64,000 nucleotides of DNA from Echinicola shivajiensis. GTDB lineage: Bacteria; Bacteroidota; Bacteroidia; Cytophagales; Cyclobacteriaceae. Location of the stretch: assembly GCF_018642165.1 (NCBI RefSeq), contig NZ_JAHHZM010000001.1, forward strand, positions 1-64,000, given 5' to 3'. The first letter of the stretch is position 1, and every line of letters starts with the position of its first letter. The position numbers and the translations under genes are program-made. Below, piece after piece: positions 10,343-17,891 of the stretch. The notes below the pieces were generated by a model. The model was given only the letters and a program-made list of their open reading frames with translations, was not told where the DNA came from and made no database searches.

Positions 10343-10430
10343 CCGTTGTCCTGACAGCTAAACTACGCCACGGCGCACAGGTGCAGGACCACCTAAACTT
10401 GAGTCTCCGACTCAACTACTATCTTCCACA
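10343..10430 (+). repeat. Interspersed repeat A, copy 1
   Basis: Starts CCGTTGTCCTGACAGCTAAA, continues through CTACGCCACGGCGCACAGG and ends near CTCCGACTCAACTAC. Other copies are at 10712, 27711, 31038 and 40588. On the reverse strand it contains GTAGCTCAGCTG-type sequence that resembles a tRNA D-arm, but no complete tRNA can be folded. Confidence 0.7.
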
Positions 10431-10531
10431 GCTCACTCCGCGTCCCCCGTACTTTCAATGCCCTTTAAAGTATTCAGAAAAACGTCCCCTGCTCCATTTC
10501 ATCCAGCAATTACCAAAAGTTGAGGCATGAA

Positions 10532-10693
10532 TTATTTAAATTGAGGAGCTATTTGGGGATGTTTGTTTTGGATCCCCATAGCCACGTTATTTTCATATAC
10601 CTTAATTTCCTTCCTTATTTTAGGCATTTGTGACTTCATCTTGCGTTTGAAGTTTTCTATCTGTCTAGTGATATCGTCTTTCCTTTCCTTCAT
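10532..10693 (-). CDS. Possible small charged protein (53 aa), no family recognised
   Basis: ATG at 10691-10693, stop at 10532-10534. The product starts MKERKDDITRQIENFKRKMK and is rich in Lys, Arg and Glu, probably helical, with no membrane segment. It sits alone inside a repeat-rich spacer. Its stop is followed at once by a 28-bp sequence (10507-10536) that recurs at 24070-24098. It could be a small DNA- or RNA-binding protein of a lost mobile element, or a chance ORF. Confidence 0.35.
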   Translation of the reverse strand: MKERKDDITRQIENFKRKMKSQMPKIRKEIKVYENNVAMGIQNKHPQIAPQFK

Positions 10694-10711
10694 ATTACAA
10701 TTTAGTGAATT

Positions 10712-11310
10712 CCCGTTGTCCTGACAGCTAAACTACTCCCCGTAGTCCTGCCAGCTGAGCTACGCCACGGTGCACAGGTGCAGGACCACCTAAACCTGAG
10801 TCTCCGACTCAGCTACTTTCTTCCATTCAGTTGTTCCAAGTCTTTAGCACAGCGGTGACTTGGAACTTAATAATAGTAGGAGTCTCCAGACTCCGATCAA
10901 ACCCATTATCCTCCCCTGAGAATTACAACCCATTACATCCTCAGTGAACTCCACGCCCTCCGTGATTCCCAGTCTCCCGTCCCATTCTTCCCTCTTCGCA
11001 CCCTCCCTATTTCCCAGTCTGGCTGCCGCAAGGCAGGTTCAACAGTTCAACAGTTCGACAAATCCCCTATCTTCAGTCTTCCGTATCAAGACCCAATACT
11101 CCTGACTAATACCCCTCCTACTTTTTCCCATCTCCCTAGCACCTTTCTACCATATACCTAGGGGATGTCTTGGGGACACCTTGCCTTCGGGTAAATTAAT
11201 TCTTGGAAAGATTATATATTTTAACATCCTCGAGAAAGCTATAAAATCCGAAAATGGAAATTACAAATTCCCAGAAGATACGTTTAAAGAAGCATTCTTC
11301 ACCCAGTCGA
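10712..11310 (+). repeat. Repeat-filled spacer: modules A (copy 2), B, H and C
   Basis: No gene is supported here. Module A occupies 10712-10824, with its first part duplicated in tandem (CTGACAGCTAAACTAC then CTGCCAGCTGAGCTAC). Module B follows at about 10830-10960 and carries the perfect inverted repeat TTCCAAGTC...GACTTGGAA. Module H is at 10970-11060 (CT-rich, with CTGGCTGCCGCAAGGCAGG). Module C is at 11143-11310 (CCTAGGGGATGTCTTGGGGA, later ATTACAAATTCCCAG). All four recur elsewhere in the window in the same orientation. Confidence 0.7.
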
Positions 11311-11375
11311 TGCCTATCATTTCATCCCTGCCCGCCCGCATGCATTTAGATTTTGTTGAATGTAATTTTCATTTA

Positions 11376-11843
11376 TTAATCCCATATAAATGGTCGCTCT
11401 ATTCCCATTCCTCTGAGGCACGAAATAAATTGTCCCGCATGGACAGATTCATGATACCCTATTCGTAATAAATATTGGCCGAGTGGTTTTAATTCCCCAT
11501 TACCCGGATGAATAATATTAGTTTCAATAAGCTCTCTGTCTGAAAATTTCTGTACACTATTCAGAAATATTTCCCGATACGGTTGAGCAAATTCAAGCTC
11601 ATCTTCAACGCTCTGAAAGGGTCTATTCTCCCAAGGACTGCTATAGTTTGACATGTCACCATTATTAATGATAATATCCCAACCGTAGTCAGCTTCTAGC
11701 ACGTGTCTAACCATTTCAATAGCCGTCATGGCATTTTCATCAGGTTTCCAGCTATAATGACCTTTTGGAAGTCCCTTCCAGAGTGCTATGCTTCTCCTCC
11801 TTATTTCTTTAAAATTTAAAATGATTAATTCAGTTTGAGTCAT
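11376..11843 (-). CDS. DinB family protein
   Basis: A 155-residue protein of the DinB/YfiT four-helix-bundle superfamily, whose members are metal-dependent, often thiol-using enzymes or stress proteins. Visible hallmarks: the N-terminal helix with LWKGLPKGHYSWKPDENAMTAIEMVRHVLEAD, giving the first metal-binding His, and the C-terminal GYHESVHAGQFISCLR helix with the paired His residues. Length fits the family. It begins at ATG 11841-11843 and lies on the same strand as the following small enzyme genes. The substrate cannot be told. Confidence 0.85.
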   Translation of the reverse strand: MTQTELIILNFKEIRRRSIALWKGLPKGHYSWKPDENAMTAIEMVRHVLEADYGWDIIINNGDMSNYSSPWENRPFQSVEDELEFAQPYREIFLNSVQKFSDRELIETNIIHPGNGELKPLGQYLLRIGYHESVHAGQFISCLRGMGIERPFIWD

Positions 11844-11975
11844 TATTTAATGTCGAAAAGTGTATTTATTTTTTCTTGAATTTGATTATTACCCTCTTCA
11901 GTTGGACCATATACTTCATTTATATCTTGACTAGTCATTGGAGCATCCCTATAAGGCACCTACCCTTTCTCCCCT

Positions 11976-12100
11976 TCCATATCTACCAAATAAAATTTGG
12001 ACGTCCCCTCCTCATCTCCTCTTTTCTCCTACCAGCTCCCAAGATTATAATTCGTCCAAAATAAAAGAAATAACATATTCCCAGGATAGTAAGATCTGAC
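11976..12100 (+). repeat. Interspersed repeat D, copy 1
   Basis: Begins near ACCAAATAAAATTTGGACGT, whose palindromic core AAATAAAATTT can pair, continues CT-rich with CTCCTCTTTTCTCC and ends near TTCCCAGGATAGTAAG. It is degenerate compared with the copy at 55082. It fills the spacer between the DinB and DHFR-like genes. Confidence 0.6.
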
Positions 12101-12132
12101 ATACTTATTCCTTTAAAACCAAGTGTTTTTTC

Positions 12133-12684
12133 TCATTTGTTTTTCGGTTGATAATAAAGAAGTAAAGCACCGCTTTTAAAGGTTCTAGTCTTAACGAGTT
12201 TAAAAATAATCCTGTCTTTTATATCTTCAAAGAATGGCAAACCCTTTCCTTCCACCATTGGATATATGCAAAGTTGCAATTCATCAATTAAGTTAAGTTT
12301 CAATAGTTGTATAATTAAACTGCGACTACCAACAAGAATATCTTTTCCCGATTGTATCTTAAGTTCTAATACTTCATTTTCTAAATCGCGTTTTGCCATC
12401 GTCGCACTTTTCCATTCGATATTTGTAAGCGTATGGGAGAAAACAATTTTTGGGATTTTGTCAATAGCCATAGCAAAGTCATTCATTGATTGTAGCTCGG
12501 ATGGATTTTCTAAAATCGTTCGCCAAAACTCCATAAGTTGATACGTTATCCTACCATAAAGAATTGCGCCTCCTTGACCTAATAATTCGGCATAATGTCG
12601 ATGTATTTCTTCATCGGGTATTCCAGCAGTATGGTCGCAAATCCCGTCAAGTGTCATATTTAATGCTGCAATTATTTTCCTCAT
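12133..12684 (-). CDS. Dihydrofolate reductase-like protein (RibD C-terminal / YyaP type)
   Basis: 183 residues with the RibD_C/DHFR-like fold. It starts MRKIIAALNMTLDGICDHTAG (the 'SLDG' strand-turn of the family), then GGAILYGRITYQLMEFW, IVFSHTLTNIEWKS and the NADPH-binding GKDILVGSRSLIIQLLKLNLIDEL segment, and ends with the strand of LVKTRTFKSGALLLYY. Members are small NAD(P)H-dependent reductases of unknown substrate. It lies 177 bp downstream of the DUF1801 gene and may belong to the same transcription unit. A second, divergent member is at 21452-22072. Confidence 0.85.
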   Translation of the reverse strand: MRKIIAALNMTLDGICDHTAGIPDEEIHRHYAELLGQGGAILYGRITYQLMEFWRTILENPSELQSMNDFAMAIDKIPKIVFSHTLTNIEWKSATMAKRDLENEVLELKIQSGKDILVGSRSLIIQLLKLNLIDELQLCIYPMVEGKGLPFFEDIKDRIIFKLVKTRTFKSGALLLYYQPKNK

Positions 12685-12736
12685 ATTTGTTTATTGCTCC
12701 ACTTTTGATTTTTGAAAATAGTTTTCTCCGATGCAG

Positions 12737-12770
12737 CCAACGGTCTCGAATAACCGTCAGTTTCGGATTT
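12737..12770. other. Junction motif shared with 20300-20331
   Basis: CCAACGGTCTCG followed 16 bp later by CGGATTT. The same pair of words (AACGGTCTC ... CGGATTT) occurs at 20301-20331 beside a GNAT remnant. Similar boundary sequences sit between small cassette-like genes in other Bacteroidota, by my recollection. I could not find the inverted core sites that would make it an integron attC site. Confidence 0.3.
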
Positions 12771-12861
12771 GCATTCGTTAATTTTCCGTTAAGCACTGAT
12801 GTTAGTAATTTCGAGTGGATTCGGAAGTAGTTGAATCTGCAGCATTTGCAGTTATGCTTTA

Positions 12862-13239
12862 TTAACTGTTGCTTTTTTCCTTCAATATTAGTTCCATTCG
12901 GTACTTAACCATTCTCTCAATCAGGTCTTTTGGTAACGGTTTGTCCAATAGGAATTGGACCGAACCTTTCCCTCTTTTAAATTCACTTAATTCCGAGTCG
13001 AACTTTTTCATAGTTGTTGGGTGAGGATATAGTCCAACGTGCTTTCTGTAGCCTGCAATCATAATTTGCTGTTCTCTCTTTCCTCCTTCCACTAATGAGT
13101 AGGCAGGAATATTGTAGTTAAACATTTCAGTCGCATCAGGTTTAACTTTGAGAATACACTTTTTTAATTCTATAAGTGCTTTTTTTGTTGTTTCTGGTTG
13201 AGCATTAAAATAGTCCTCAACCGTTTTGGGTTTGTCCAT
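12862..13239 (-). CDS. DUF1801 family protein (iron-chaperone-like fold)
   Basis: 125 residues. The N-terminal PKTVEDYFNAQPETTKKALIELKKCILKVKPDATE and the central FNYNIPAYSLVEGG are typical of DUF1801/YdhG, which has a frataxin-like alpha/beta fold; the YRKHVGLYPHPTTMKKF strand and the C-terminal basic helix complete it. The 5' end overlaps the 3' end of the DUF998 gene by 23 bp, so the two are translationally coupled. The molecular role is not established for the family. Confidence 0.85.
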   Translation of the reverse strand: MDKPKTVEDYFNAQPETTKKALIELKKCILKVKPDATEMFNYNIPAYSLVEGGKREQQIMIAGYRKHVGLYPHPTTMKKFDSELSEFKRGKGSVQFLLDKPLPKDLIERMVKYRMELILKEKSNS

Positions 13240-13879
13240 TTTTATATTTTTTCGTTTGCAATGAAATGGTGATTAACCAAAGAACACAGCATAACAAAAC
13301 TATTCTTCCTGACCAACCGATTAAAACATTCGGACCCAAATCCCCATTGTTTTTAGGTAGTTCCGTTACCATATCCATTATCACATAAATTTCCAAAACC
13401 CAAAGCAGAATTGTTATTAGCAAGACTGGAGTCTTATGGTTTTTATAGTTCGGATTTTTAATAAAAACCCAAGTGAATAGCAATGAAGCAATTACTAAAA
13501 AAACCAAAAAACCTGCCCCCACGCTATGGATTAATCCGCTGATAGTTGTTTGCTCTTTTGGAATAATTGCCGGGTCTGTGTTGAAGAACCCTGCCATTAA
13601 AAAGCCTATTGCCGTAATTGCCAAAAATATCTTTCCGATTTTTCCTCCAAGATTTGTATAACACCTTCTTGATTGCAAAATGAAAAACACAATACCCATA
13701 GTCATTAATAAAAATGCCATGTTCATTAGCCAACCATTATTACCGAGAGCTGTTTCGCTAATTGGCTGCCAAGATGGGTCAATTTCGGGATTTATAAAAT
13801 GAACAATAATTGCTAGAACAACTGCTAAAATGCTTGAAAAAATCGAAAGCTTGCCAAAATCTGTTGTTTGTGATTTCAT
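13217..13879 (-). CDS. DUF998 integral membrane protein
   Basis: 220 residues with six likely transmembrane helices (for example LSIFSSILAVVLAIIVHFI, MNMAFLLMTMGIVFFIL, IFLAITAIGFLMAGFF, VGAGFLVFLVIASLLFTWVF, TPVLLITILLWVLEIYVIMD, IVLLCCVLWLITISL). The family's conserved polar positions are visible in PISETALG, FNTDP and IHSVGAG. It starts at ATG 13877-13879, overlapping the stop of the SRPBCC remnant as ATGA, and overlaps the following DUF1801 gene by 23 bp. It is part of the ArsR-led operon. Function unknown. Confidence 0.85.
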   Translation of the reverse strand: MKSQTTDFGKLSIFSSILAVVLAIIVHFINPEIDPSWQPISETALGNNGWLMNMAFLLMTMGIVFFILQSRRCYTNLGGKIGKIFLAITAIGFLMAGFFNTDPAIIPKEQTTISGLIHSVGAGFLVFLVIASLLFTWVFIKNPNYKNHKTPVLLITILLWVLEIYVIMDMVTELPKNNGDLGPNVLIGWSGRIVLLCCVLWLITISLQTKKYKNGQTQNG

Positions 13880-14275
13880 ATTTGACTGGTTTTATTTAAG
13901 ATTAATAATATTTTGCCCAACCTTTCTAATGTGGATTTCATTCCGTCTTCCATTTTTATTATCGTTTCCAAATCCTCAAGTGAATCATAGGTTATAACAG
14001 TTTGAAACATTGTAAAATCGGCATTATCCAAAAATGTCACTTTCTGTTTGGCCCGAGGAAGTTATTCGTTGATTTCGCCTTGTTCGTTACCAATTCCGTC
14101 TATGGCTGTAAAGTAATCAATTGGCTGAATTCTTTGATATTCTACCAAACTCCAATATTCCGTTCCATTAGGTTTGGCCATTGCAAAATGCCAATGTCCA
14201 CCTTCTCTAAAATCCATTGATTTGGTTTTGTTTGATAGTGGTTCTGGCCCAAACCAATGGACGGTCAGCCAAAAA
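13876..14275 (-). pseudogene. SRPBCC/AHSA1-like gene remnant with in-frame stop
   Basis: On the minus strand the frame reads HWFGPEPLSNKTKSMDFREG, then GHWHFAMAKPNGTEYWSLVE, which is the middle of an SRPBCC (Bet v1-like, AHSA1) protein, followed by an in-frame TAA after NEQGEINE. The same frame then resumes as LPRAKQKVTFLDNADFTM and ends with TSQI and a TGA overlapping the DUF998 start. The N-terminal third is missing and a stop occurs upstream near 14280. It parallels the intact SRPBCC gene at 15196-15699, so the operon once held two copies. Confidence 0.75.
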
Positions 14276-14316
14276 ACGCTTATTTATTGTTATGGTGTTT
14301 TTCTTTCTGTCCACTT

Positions 14317-14341
14317 GTAGACATCAATCATAAGTGGACAA
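14317..14341. other. Perfect 9-bp inverted repeat
   Basis: TGTCCACTT and AAGTGGACA separated by about 14 bp, just downstream of the VOC gene. It may be a weak terminator or a recombination scar at the edge of the broken SRPBCC copy. No U-run follows. Confidence 0.4.
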
Positions 14342-14395
14342 TTAGTAGCCGCTGTACCAAGCTATCCGGATAAAAACAGCTTATTTTCCATCTGT

Positions 14396-14803
14396 TTATT
14401 CAGTTGGCATTTTTGACATATCCATATGGAATACTTCCCAAGTATGTCCGTCAAAATCTTCAATTGTCCGCTGTTGCATAAAACCATAATCCCTTAATTC
14501 GCTTGGTTCAGTTCCGCCTCCTCTTAATCCGTTTCCCAAGATTTCATTCATTTCATCTACACTATCGGCAGACAAAGAAAAAAGTCCTGCTATATTCCCT
14601 TTTGTGTCTGCTATGGGCTTCGTTGCAAAGGTTGAAAACTTTTCGTGTTCCATTAACATTACAAAAATGGTTTCGCTCCACACCATACATTTTGTGGTGT
14701 TGTCTGAAAATTGAGGATTATTTGTAAATCCTAATGCCGTGTAAAAGTCCATTGATTTATCCACGTCCTTTACTGGTAAGTTGATAAAGATTTGTTTTGC
14801 CAT
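14396..14803 (-). CDS. VOC family protein (glyoxalase/bleomycin-resistance fold)
   Basis: 135 residues with the two-module VOC fold: IFINLPVKDVDKSMDFYTALGF at the start of module one, then KCMVWSETIFVMLMEHEKF and, in module two, GLFSLSADSVDEMNEIL and a metal-site strand ending DFDGHTWEVFHMD. This subgroup (glyoxalase-like) is usually annotated as a bleomycin-resistance-like or extradiol-dioxygenase-like protein; the substrate is unknown. It is 13 bp downstream of the DoxX-like gene in the ArsR operon. Confidence 0.85.
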   Translation of the reverse strand: MAKQIFINLPVKDVDKSMDFYTALGFTNNPQFSDNTTKCMVWSETIFVMLMEHEKFSTFATKPIADTKGNIAGLFSLSADSVDEMNEILGNGLRGGGTEPSELRDYGFMQQRTIEDFDGHTWEVFHMDMSKMPTE

Positions 14804-14816
14804 TTTATTTCGGTCG

Positions 14817-15191
14817 TTAATTTATTGTTTGAATTTTGTTTTTGTAATAATAGGATAGTGCAAGTATGCCCAAGAAAACCAAGGGCATGATCATATAACC
14901 CATATTTTTATCTACATGAGCGTGGCTAATGAATGCAAAAATAAGGGTAAATGAAAGGCCTGCATAAGCCCATTCTTTTAGCTTTTCTGGTGTTTTAGGG
15001 TAAGTGATTGCAATAACCCCCAGGACTTTTGCTATTATTAATGAGTAGGCAAAATAATCGGGATAACCTAAGGCATTTGTACCAACAGTAATATACTCCG
15101 ATGCAAAAATCCAAGTACTTATTGGCATAACGGCTTCCCAAAGTGCTATGATAATAATGGCCGTCCAAAAAATGATTAGGTTCCTTTTCAT
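14817..15191 (-). CDS. DoxX-like family membrane protein
   Basis: 124 residues and four transmembrane helices. The helix-one segment LIIFWTAIIIIALWEAVMPIS, then YFAYSLIIAKVLGVIAITYPKTPEKLKEWAYAGLSFTLIFAFISHAHVD, matches the DoxX_2 pattern (LGYP, K-LG, EWAYAG, FS-H-H). It lies 4 bp downstream of the SRPBCC gene. DoxX-like proteins in Bacteroidota are often paired with ArsR and SRPBCC genes, as here; their biochemical role is unsettled. Confidence 0.85.
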   Translation of the reverse strand: MKRNLIIFWTAIIIIALWEAVMPISTWIFASEYITVGTNALGYPDYFAYSLIIAKVLGVIAITYPKTPEKLKEWAYAGLSFTLIFAFISHAHVDKNMGYMIMPLVFLGILALSYYYKNKIQTIN

Positions 15192-15195
15192 TGTC

Positions 15196-15699
15196 TTAAT
15201 TTTTAAGGTTTGATAATAATTCCGCTAAATGGTTCAATGTTGCTGTAAACCCTTCTTTGAAGCCCATTTGTATATGCATTTCAAGGTCTTCAAGTTTTTC
15301 GTGTTTAATGGAAATTTTCACTGTTGTAGTGCCTTTGCTTTCACTAAAGTCCAGACTCCACTTAGCAGATGGAAATTGCTCGTTGATGTTTTCATCCTTG
15401 TCAGCAAAAGCGTCCATGAACTGGAAATTGTCCTTTGGTGAAATTGAAGTAAAGTCCTGAACCGACCAATGTTCCTCGCCTTCAGGACTAACCATGGCAT
15501 AAAATCTTCGTCCGCCTTCTTCAAAGTTCATATACTTTGTTTTCGATTTCCAGGGCTGCGGTGCCCACCATTGATCTAGGAGATCCTGTTTTGTAAAAGC
15601 ATCCCAAACCATTGGTTGTTCTGCATCAAATTCTCGGTTTACGAAAACGGTGCTTGTTTTTTTATCAACAGTAAAGTCGAATAACAGATTATTTTTCAT
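15196..15699 (-). CDS. SRPBCC domain protein (AHSA1-like)
   Basis: 167 residues with the Bet v1-like fold: [30 protein letters not shown] in the first strand-helix, [28 protein letters not shown] in the middle, and the long C-terminal helix [23 protein letters not shown]. Members bind hydrophobic ligands or resemble the Hsp90 activator Aha1; which applies is unknown. It starts 4 bp after the arsR-like gene, the classic repressor-SRPBCC arrangement. Confidence 0.85.
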   Translation of the reverse strand: MKNNLLFDFTVDKKTSTVFVNREFDAEQPMVWDAFTKQDLLDQWWAPQPWKSKTKYMNFEEGGRRFYAMVSPEGEEHWSVQDFTSISPKDNFQFMDAFADKDENINEQFPSAKWSLDFSESKGTTTVKISIKHEKLEDLEMHIQMGFKEGFTATLNHLAELLSNLKN

Positions 15700-15703
15700 T
15701 TTT

Positions 15704-16021
15704 CTATTTTTTTAGTTTTGATAATAAATTGTCAAGTTGGTCAAAACGATTTTCCCATATTTTTCTGAACTGTTCCAACCACTTATCGATTTCTTTCATT
15801 TTTTCTATTTTCAGCACATAGTAGATTTCCCTCCCTTGTTGCTTGCCTTCTACAAGCTCACATTCGTTTAAAATTTGAATATGCTTGGAAATCGTTGGTC
15901 TCGCTGCATCAAAGTTTTCTGCAATTGTTCCTGCAGTCATCGCTTGTGAGGTCAGCAAAACCAAAATTGCTCGTCTTGTAGGGTCGGAAATAGCTTGAAA
16001 TATGTCTCTTCTTAATTTCAT
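15704..16021 (-). CDS. ArsR family transcriptional repressor
   Basis: 105 residues, a small winged-helix protein: [20 protein letters not shown] at the first helices, [23 protein letters not shown] as the recognition helix-turn-helix, and [14 protein letters not shown] as the wing. It lacks the Cys-rich metal sensor of true ArsR, like other SRPBCC-associated members. It heads the operon running down to the DUF1801 gene. Two near-identical palindromic sites lie directly upstream of its start, suggesting autoregulation. Confidence 0.88.
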   Translation of the reverse strand: MKLRRDIFQAISDPTRRAILVLLTSQAMTAGTIAENFDAARPTISKHIQILNECELVEGKQQGREIYYVLKIEKMKEIDKWLEQFRKIWENRFDQLDNLLSKLKK

Positions 16022-16024
16022 TAT

Positions 16025-16065
16025 GTAGTTATTTGGCTACAATTTAAATGAAGTTATTTAGCTAC
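16025..16065 (-). promoter_or_regulatory. Two operator-like sites upstream of the ArsR operon
   Basis: GTAGTTATTTGGCTAC (16025-16040) and GAAGTTATTTAGCTAC (16050-16065) are near-identical copies 25 bp apart, each with GTAG...CTAC dyad symmetry. The nearer begins 4 bp from the start codon. A repressor on these sites would cover the promoter and translation start. The second ArsR operon has the same design with a different word. Confidence 0.7.
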
Positions 16066-16119
16066 GCAAATAATTTCCATCTTTTCTTTGAAAATTATAA
16101 TTTAGATTGAATGGATTGA

Positions 16120-16600
16120 TATTTCACGGGGCCGCTCATAAATTGTCCCCAGCCAGAGAATAGGCGCATTTTGAATAGTCGCTACCTAGTTTACCCTCCC
16201 CAAAAAGTCTCTTACCTTATGGCAAGACCAGTGAACTAATTGTTTGCCATTATTTTCAATTTAAGCCACCTTCTAAAACAAAAACATCCAAAACAAAATA
16301 CCCCACATAGGAGCGACAAGCGTAGAGAAAACGGTCAGTGACTGTTTTTAATGAGTAGCCAGCTTGCAGGGCAGGCCCTTTCGTTTAAGAGGTAATCCCC
16401 CCCTTCCATATCCACCAAATAAAAATTGGACATTCCAACGGCGTCTCCACGACGTCTCCTCGATGTTTTCTCTATGTCTTCTACTTGGTTCTAAGATTAA
16501 ATATTTTTTAGCGTAACTAATATTGCAAGTTCCCAGATTAGAAAGGTGTAGTTACAGATTCATATCTTAATAATAAATCAAAAAACAGAATAAAGTTGTA
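16120..16600 (+). repeat. Repeat-filled spacer: module E tail and module D
   Basis: The gene-free interval 16066-16672 holds a partial module E at about 16303-16380 (GGTCAGTGACTGTTTTTAAT hairpin, then GCTTGCAGGGCAGG) followed by a full module D at about 16399-16560 (CCACCAAATAAAAATTGGAC, GACGTCTCCTCGATG, ending CAAGTTCCCAG). The rest shows nothing I can name. Confidence 0.6.
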
Positions 16601-16672
16601 AGCCGATCCATCGTCAAAGTATGGTATGACCAATACTGAGACATGACAGGCTAGAGGATAGAGCATAGTTTG

Positions 16673-17326
16673 CTATTCAATAGAAAAACTCACTCCTCCC
16701 TGCGTTCCATATTTTTGGGGCTGGCCAATAGAAAGCATCCAACGGTCATAGGTAGCCTTGGCCAACCACTGGACCTGATATTCCCCTGTCATAGTTGGCT
16801 CAGCAGCAGCCTGGCGGGCGAGTTCATGAGCAAGTTCATACATCGAACTATCCTTCATGGGATTATGATGGAGGATAAAGGAAGCATAGAACTTGTCCCA
16901 GGGCTTCTCTATTTGTCCCTTTCCAATCATTTCCCTGACCACTTCAAACCGTATGCTATCCCGTGCTTTCATTTGTTCCGTAAATGGTGGAAGAAAAAAT
17001 TTTAAGTTCATCCTGTCCCCTTGGTCAGTACTATGGGCATATCGCAGGTCCTCTCCTACCTCCTGTGTCCAGGAAATGGGCTCTGGTAATGGTTTAAGGA
17101 GCCCTATTCCCAAACAGATCATTATCATAACCGCTAGGATTAACGATACCCTTAACCGTCGCCATGCAAACCTATTTCTGATCAACCAAACAACACTTGC
17201 CATCCCCATATACAACAATACCCCAACCATTAGGGCCAGTAGCAAAAAGACAAACCATGGATATTGATAGGACAGGAATCCTACGACCAATAGGCAAATA
17301 GCTCGGATAATGTACTTCATCTTCAT
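16673..17326 (-). CDS. Membrane-anchored protein of unknown function, C-terminus like DUF6624
   Basis: 217 residues. Three hydrophobic helices fill the first 80 residues (YIIRAICLLVVGFLSYQYPW, FVFLLLALMVGVLLYMGMAS, VSLILAVMIMICLGIGLL), followed by a soluble domain. The end, AKATYDRWMLSIGQPQKYGTQ, resembles the motif of DUF6624-type proteins. The initiating Met could be 17326 or two codons later. It stands alone between repeat-rich spacers, and no partner is visible. Confidence 0.7.
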   Translation of the reverse strand: MKMKYIIRAICLLVVGFLSYQYPWFVFLLLALMVGVLLYMGMASVVWLIRNRFAWRRLRVSLILAVMIMICLGIGLLKPLPEPISWTQEVGEDLRYAHSTDQGDRMNLKFFLPPFTEQMKARDSIRFEVVREMIGKGQIEKPWDKFYASFILHHNPMKDSSMYELAHELARQAAAEPTMTGEYQVQWLAKATYDRWMLSIGQPQKYGTQGGVSFSIE

Positions 17327-17891
17327 TTTCTAATCTTTTTTTTGTTGCTCCATTTTTGAAAGTCAAATGTGGCTGAAAAATGTTACACCTGCGGACACTC
17401 CATGTGCACAAGTGTACATTTATATATTATTTATCCCATCTCTTTGAGACATATAAAGTCGTACTTACCACCCATATATTGACATTGACGGGTTTCCATC
17501 GCAATATCGCCGGCAAAGAAGCCTTCGTTAGAATAGAAATAAACCAAGAACAGTACCGAAAAATAGTCTATCTACTCTTTACTACCATTGGCTTTTAGAA
17601 ATACAATTCGTTCTGCACAACGGGAATTTCAAATGCCAAGAATAGTATCATGAAGAAGCATTCCTCATCCAATCAGGGAAAAGCCATCCCTATAATAATC
17701 CAATTCCCAATATCCCTTAACACTAAATTCAAGCCTGTCTTAGGTAGAAGTTTACCCACCAAAAGTTAAGACAGCTTCTCTTAAAAGGTTTATCTGCTAT
17801 GGAAGTCTTGGCTGTTCCAGCCTCAATCATGCTTAGTTTTTGTATAGTTTTTTCAACGGTTGGTGTCATTCCTTTTGAGAAAACATTTAGA
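17327..17891. other. Spacer with degenerate module D tail
   Basis: No gene supported. Around 17598-17690 there is a tail of module D (TACAATTCGTTCTGCACAAC, then a hairpin-like AATTTCAAATGCC and AAGCATTCCTCATCC). A minus-strand ORF of about 47 codons (start near 17870, MTPTVEKTIQKLSM) is unsupported. Confidence 0.4.

Noticed and set aside
10712-10834. A tRNA gene in repeat A
   Set aside because: Only D-arm-like sequence is present; no anticodon arm, T-arm or acceptor stem could be paired.
11181-11468. Plus-strand ORF starting MPSGKLILGK, also at 44718 (MPSGKLILGN)
   Set aside because: Both lie in repeat module C. The shared N-terminus only reflects the repeat; the frames diverge and close at different points, so protein selection is not supported.
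15229-15524. Small ORFs in both strands over the SRPBCC gene
   Set aside because: Shadow frames of a well-supported family gene.
17380-17598. Plus-strand 72-codon ORF
   Set aside because: Composition and the module D sequence at its end do not support a gene.
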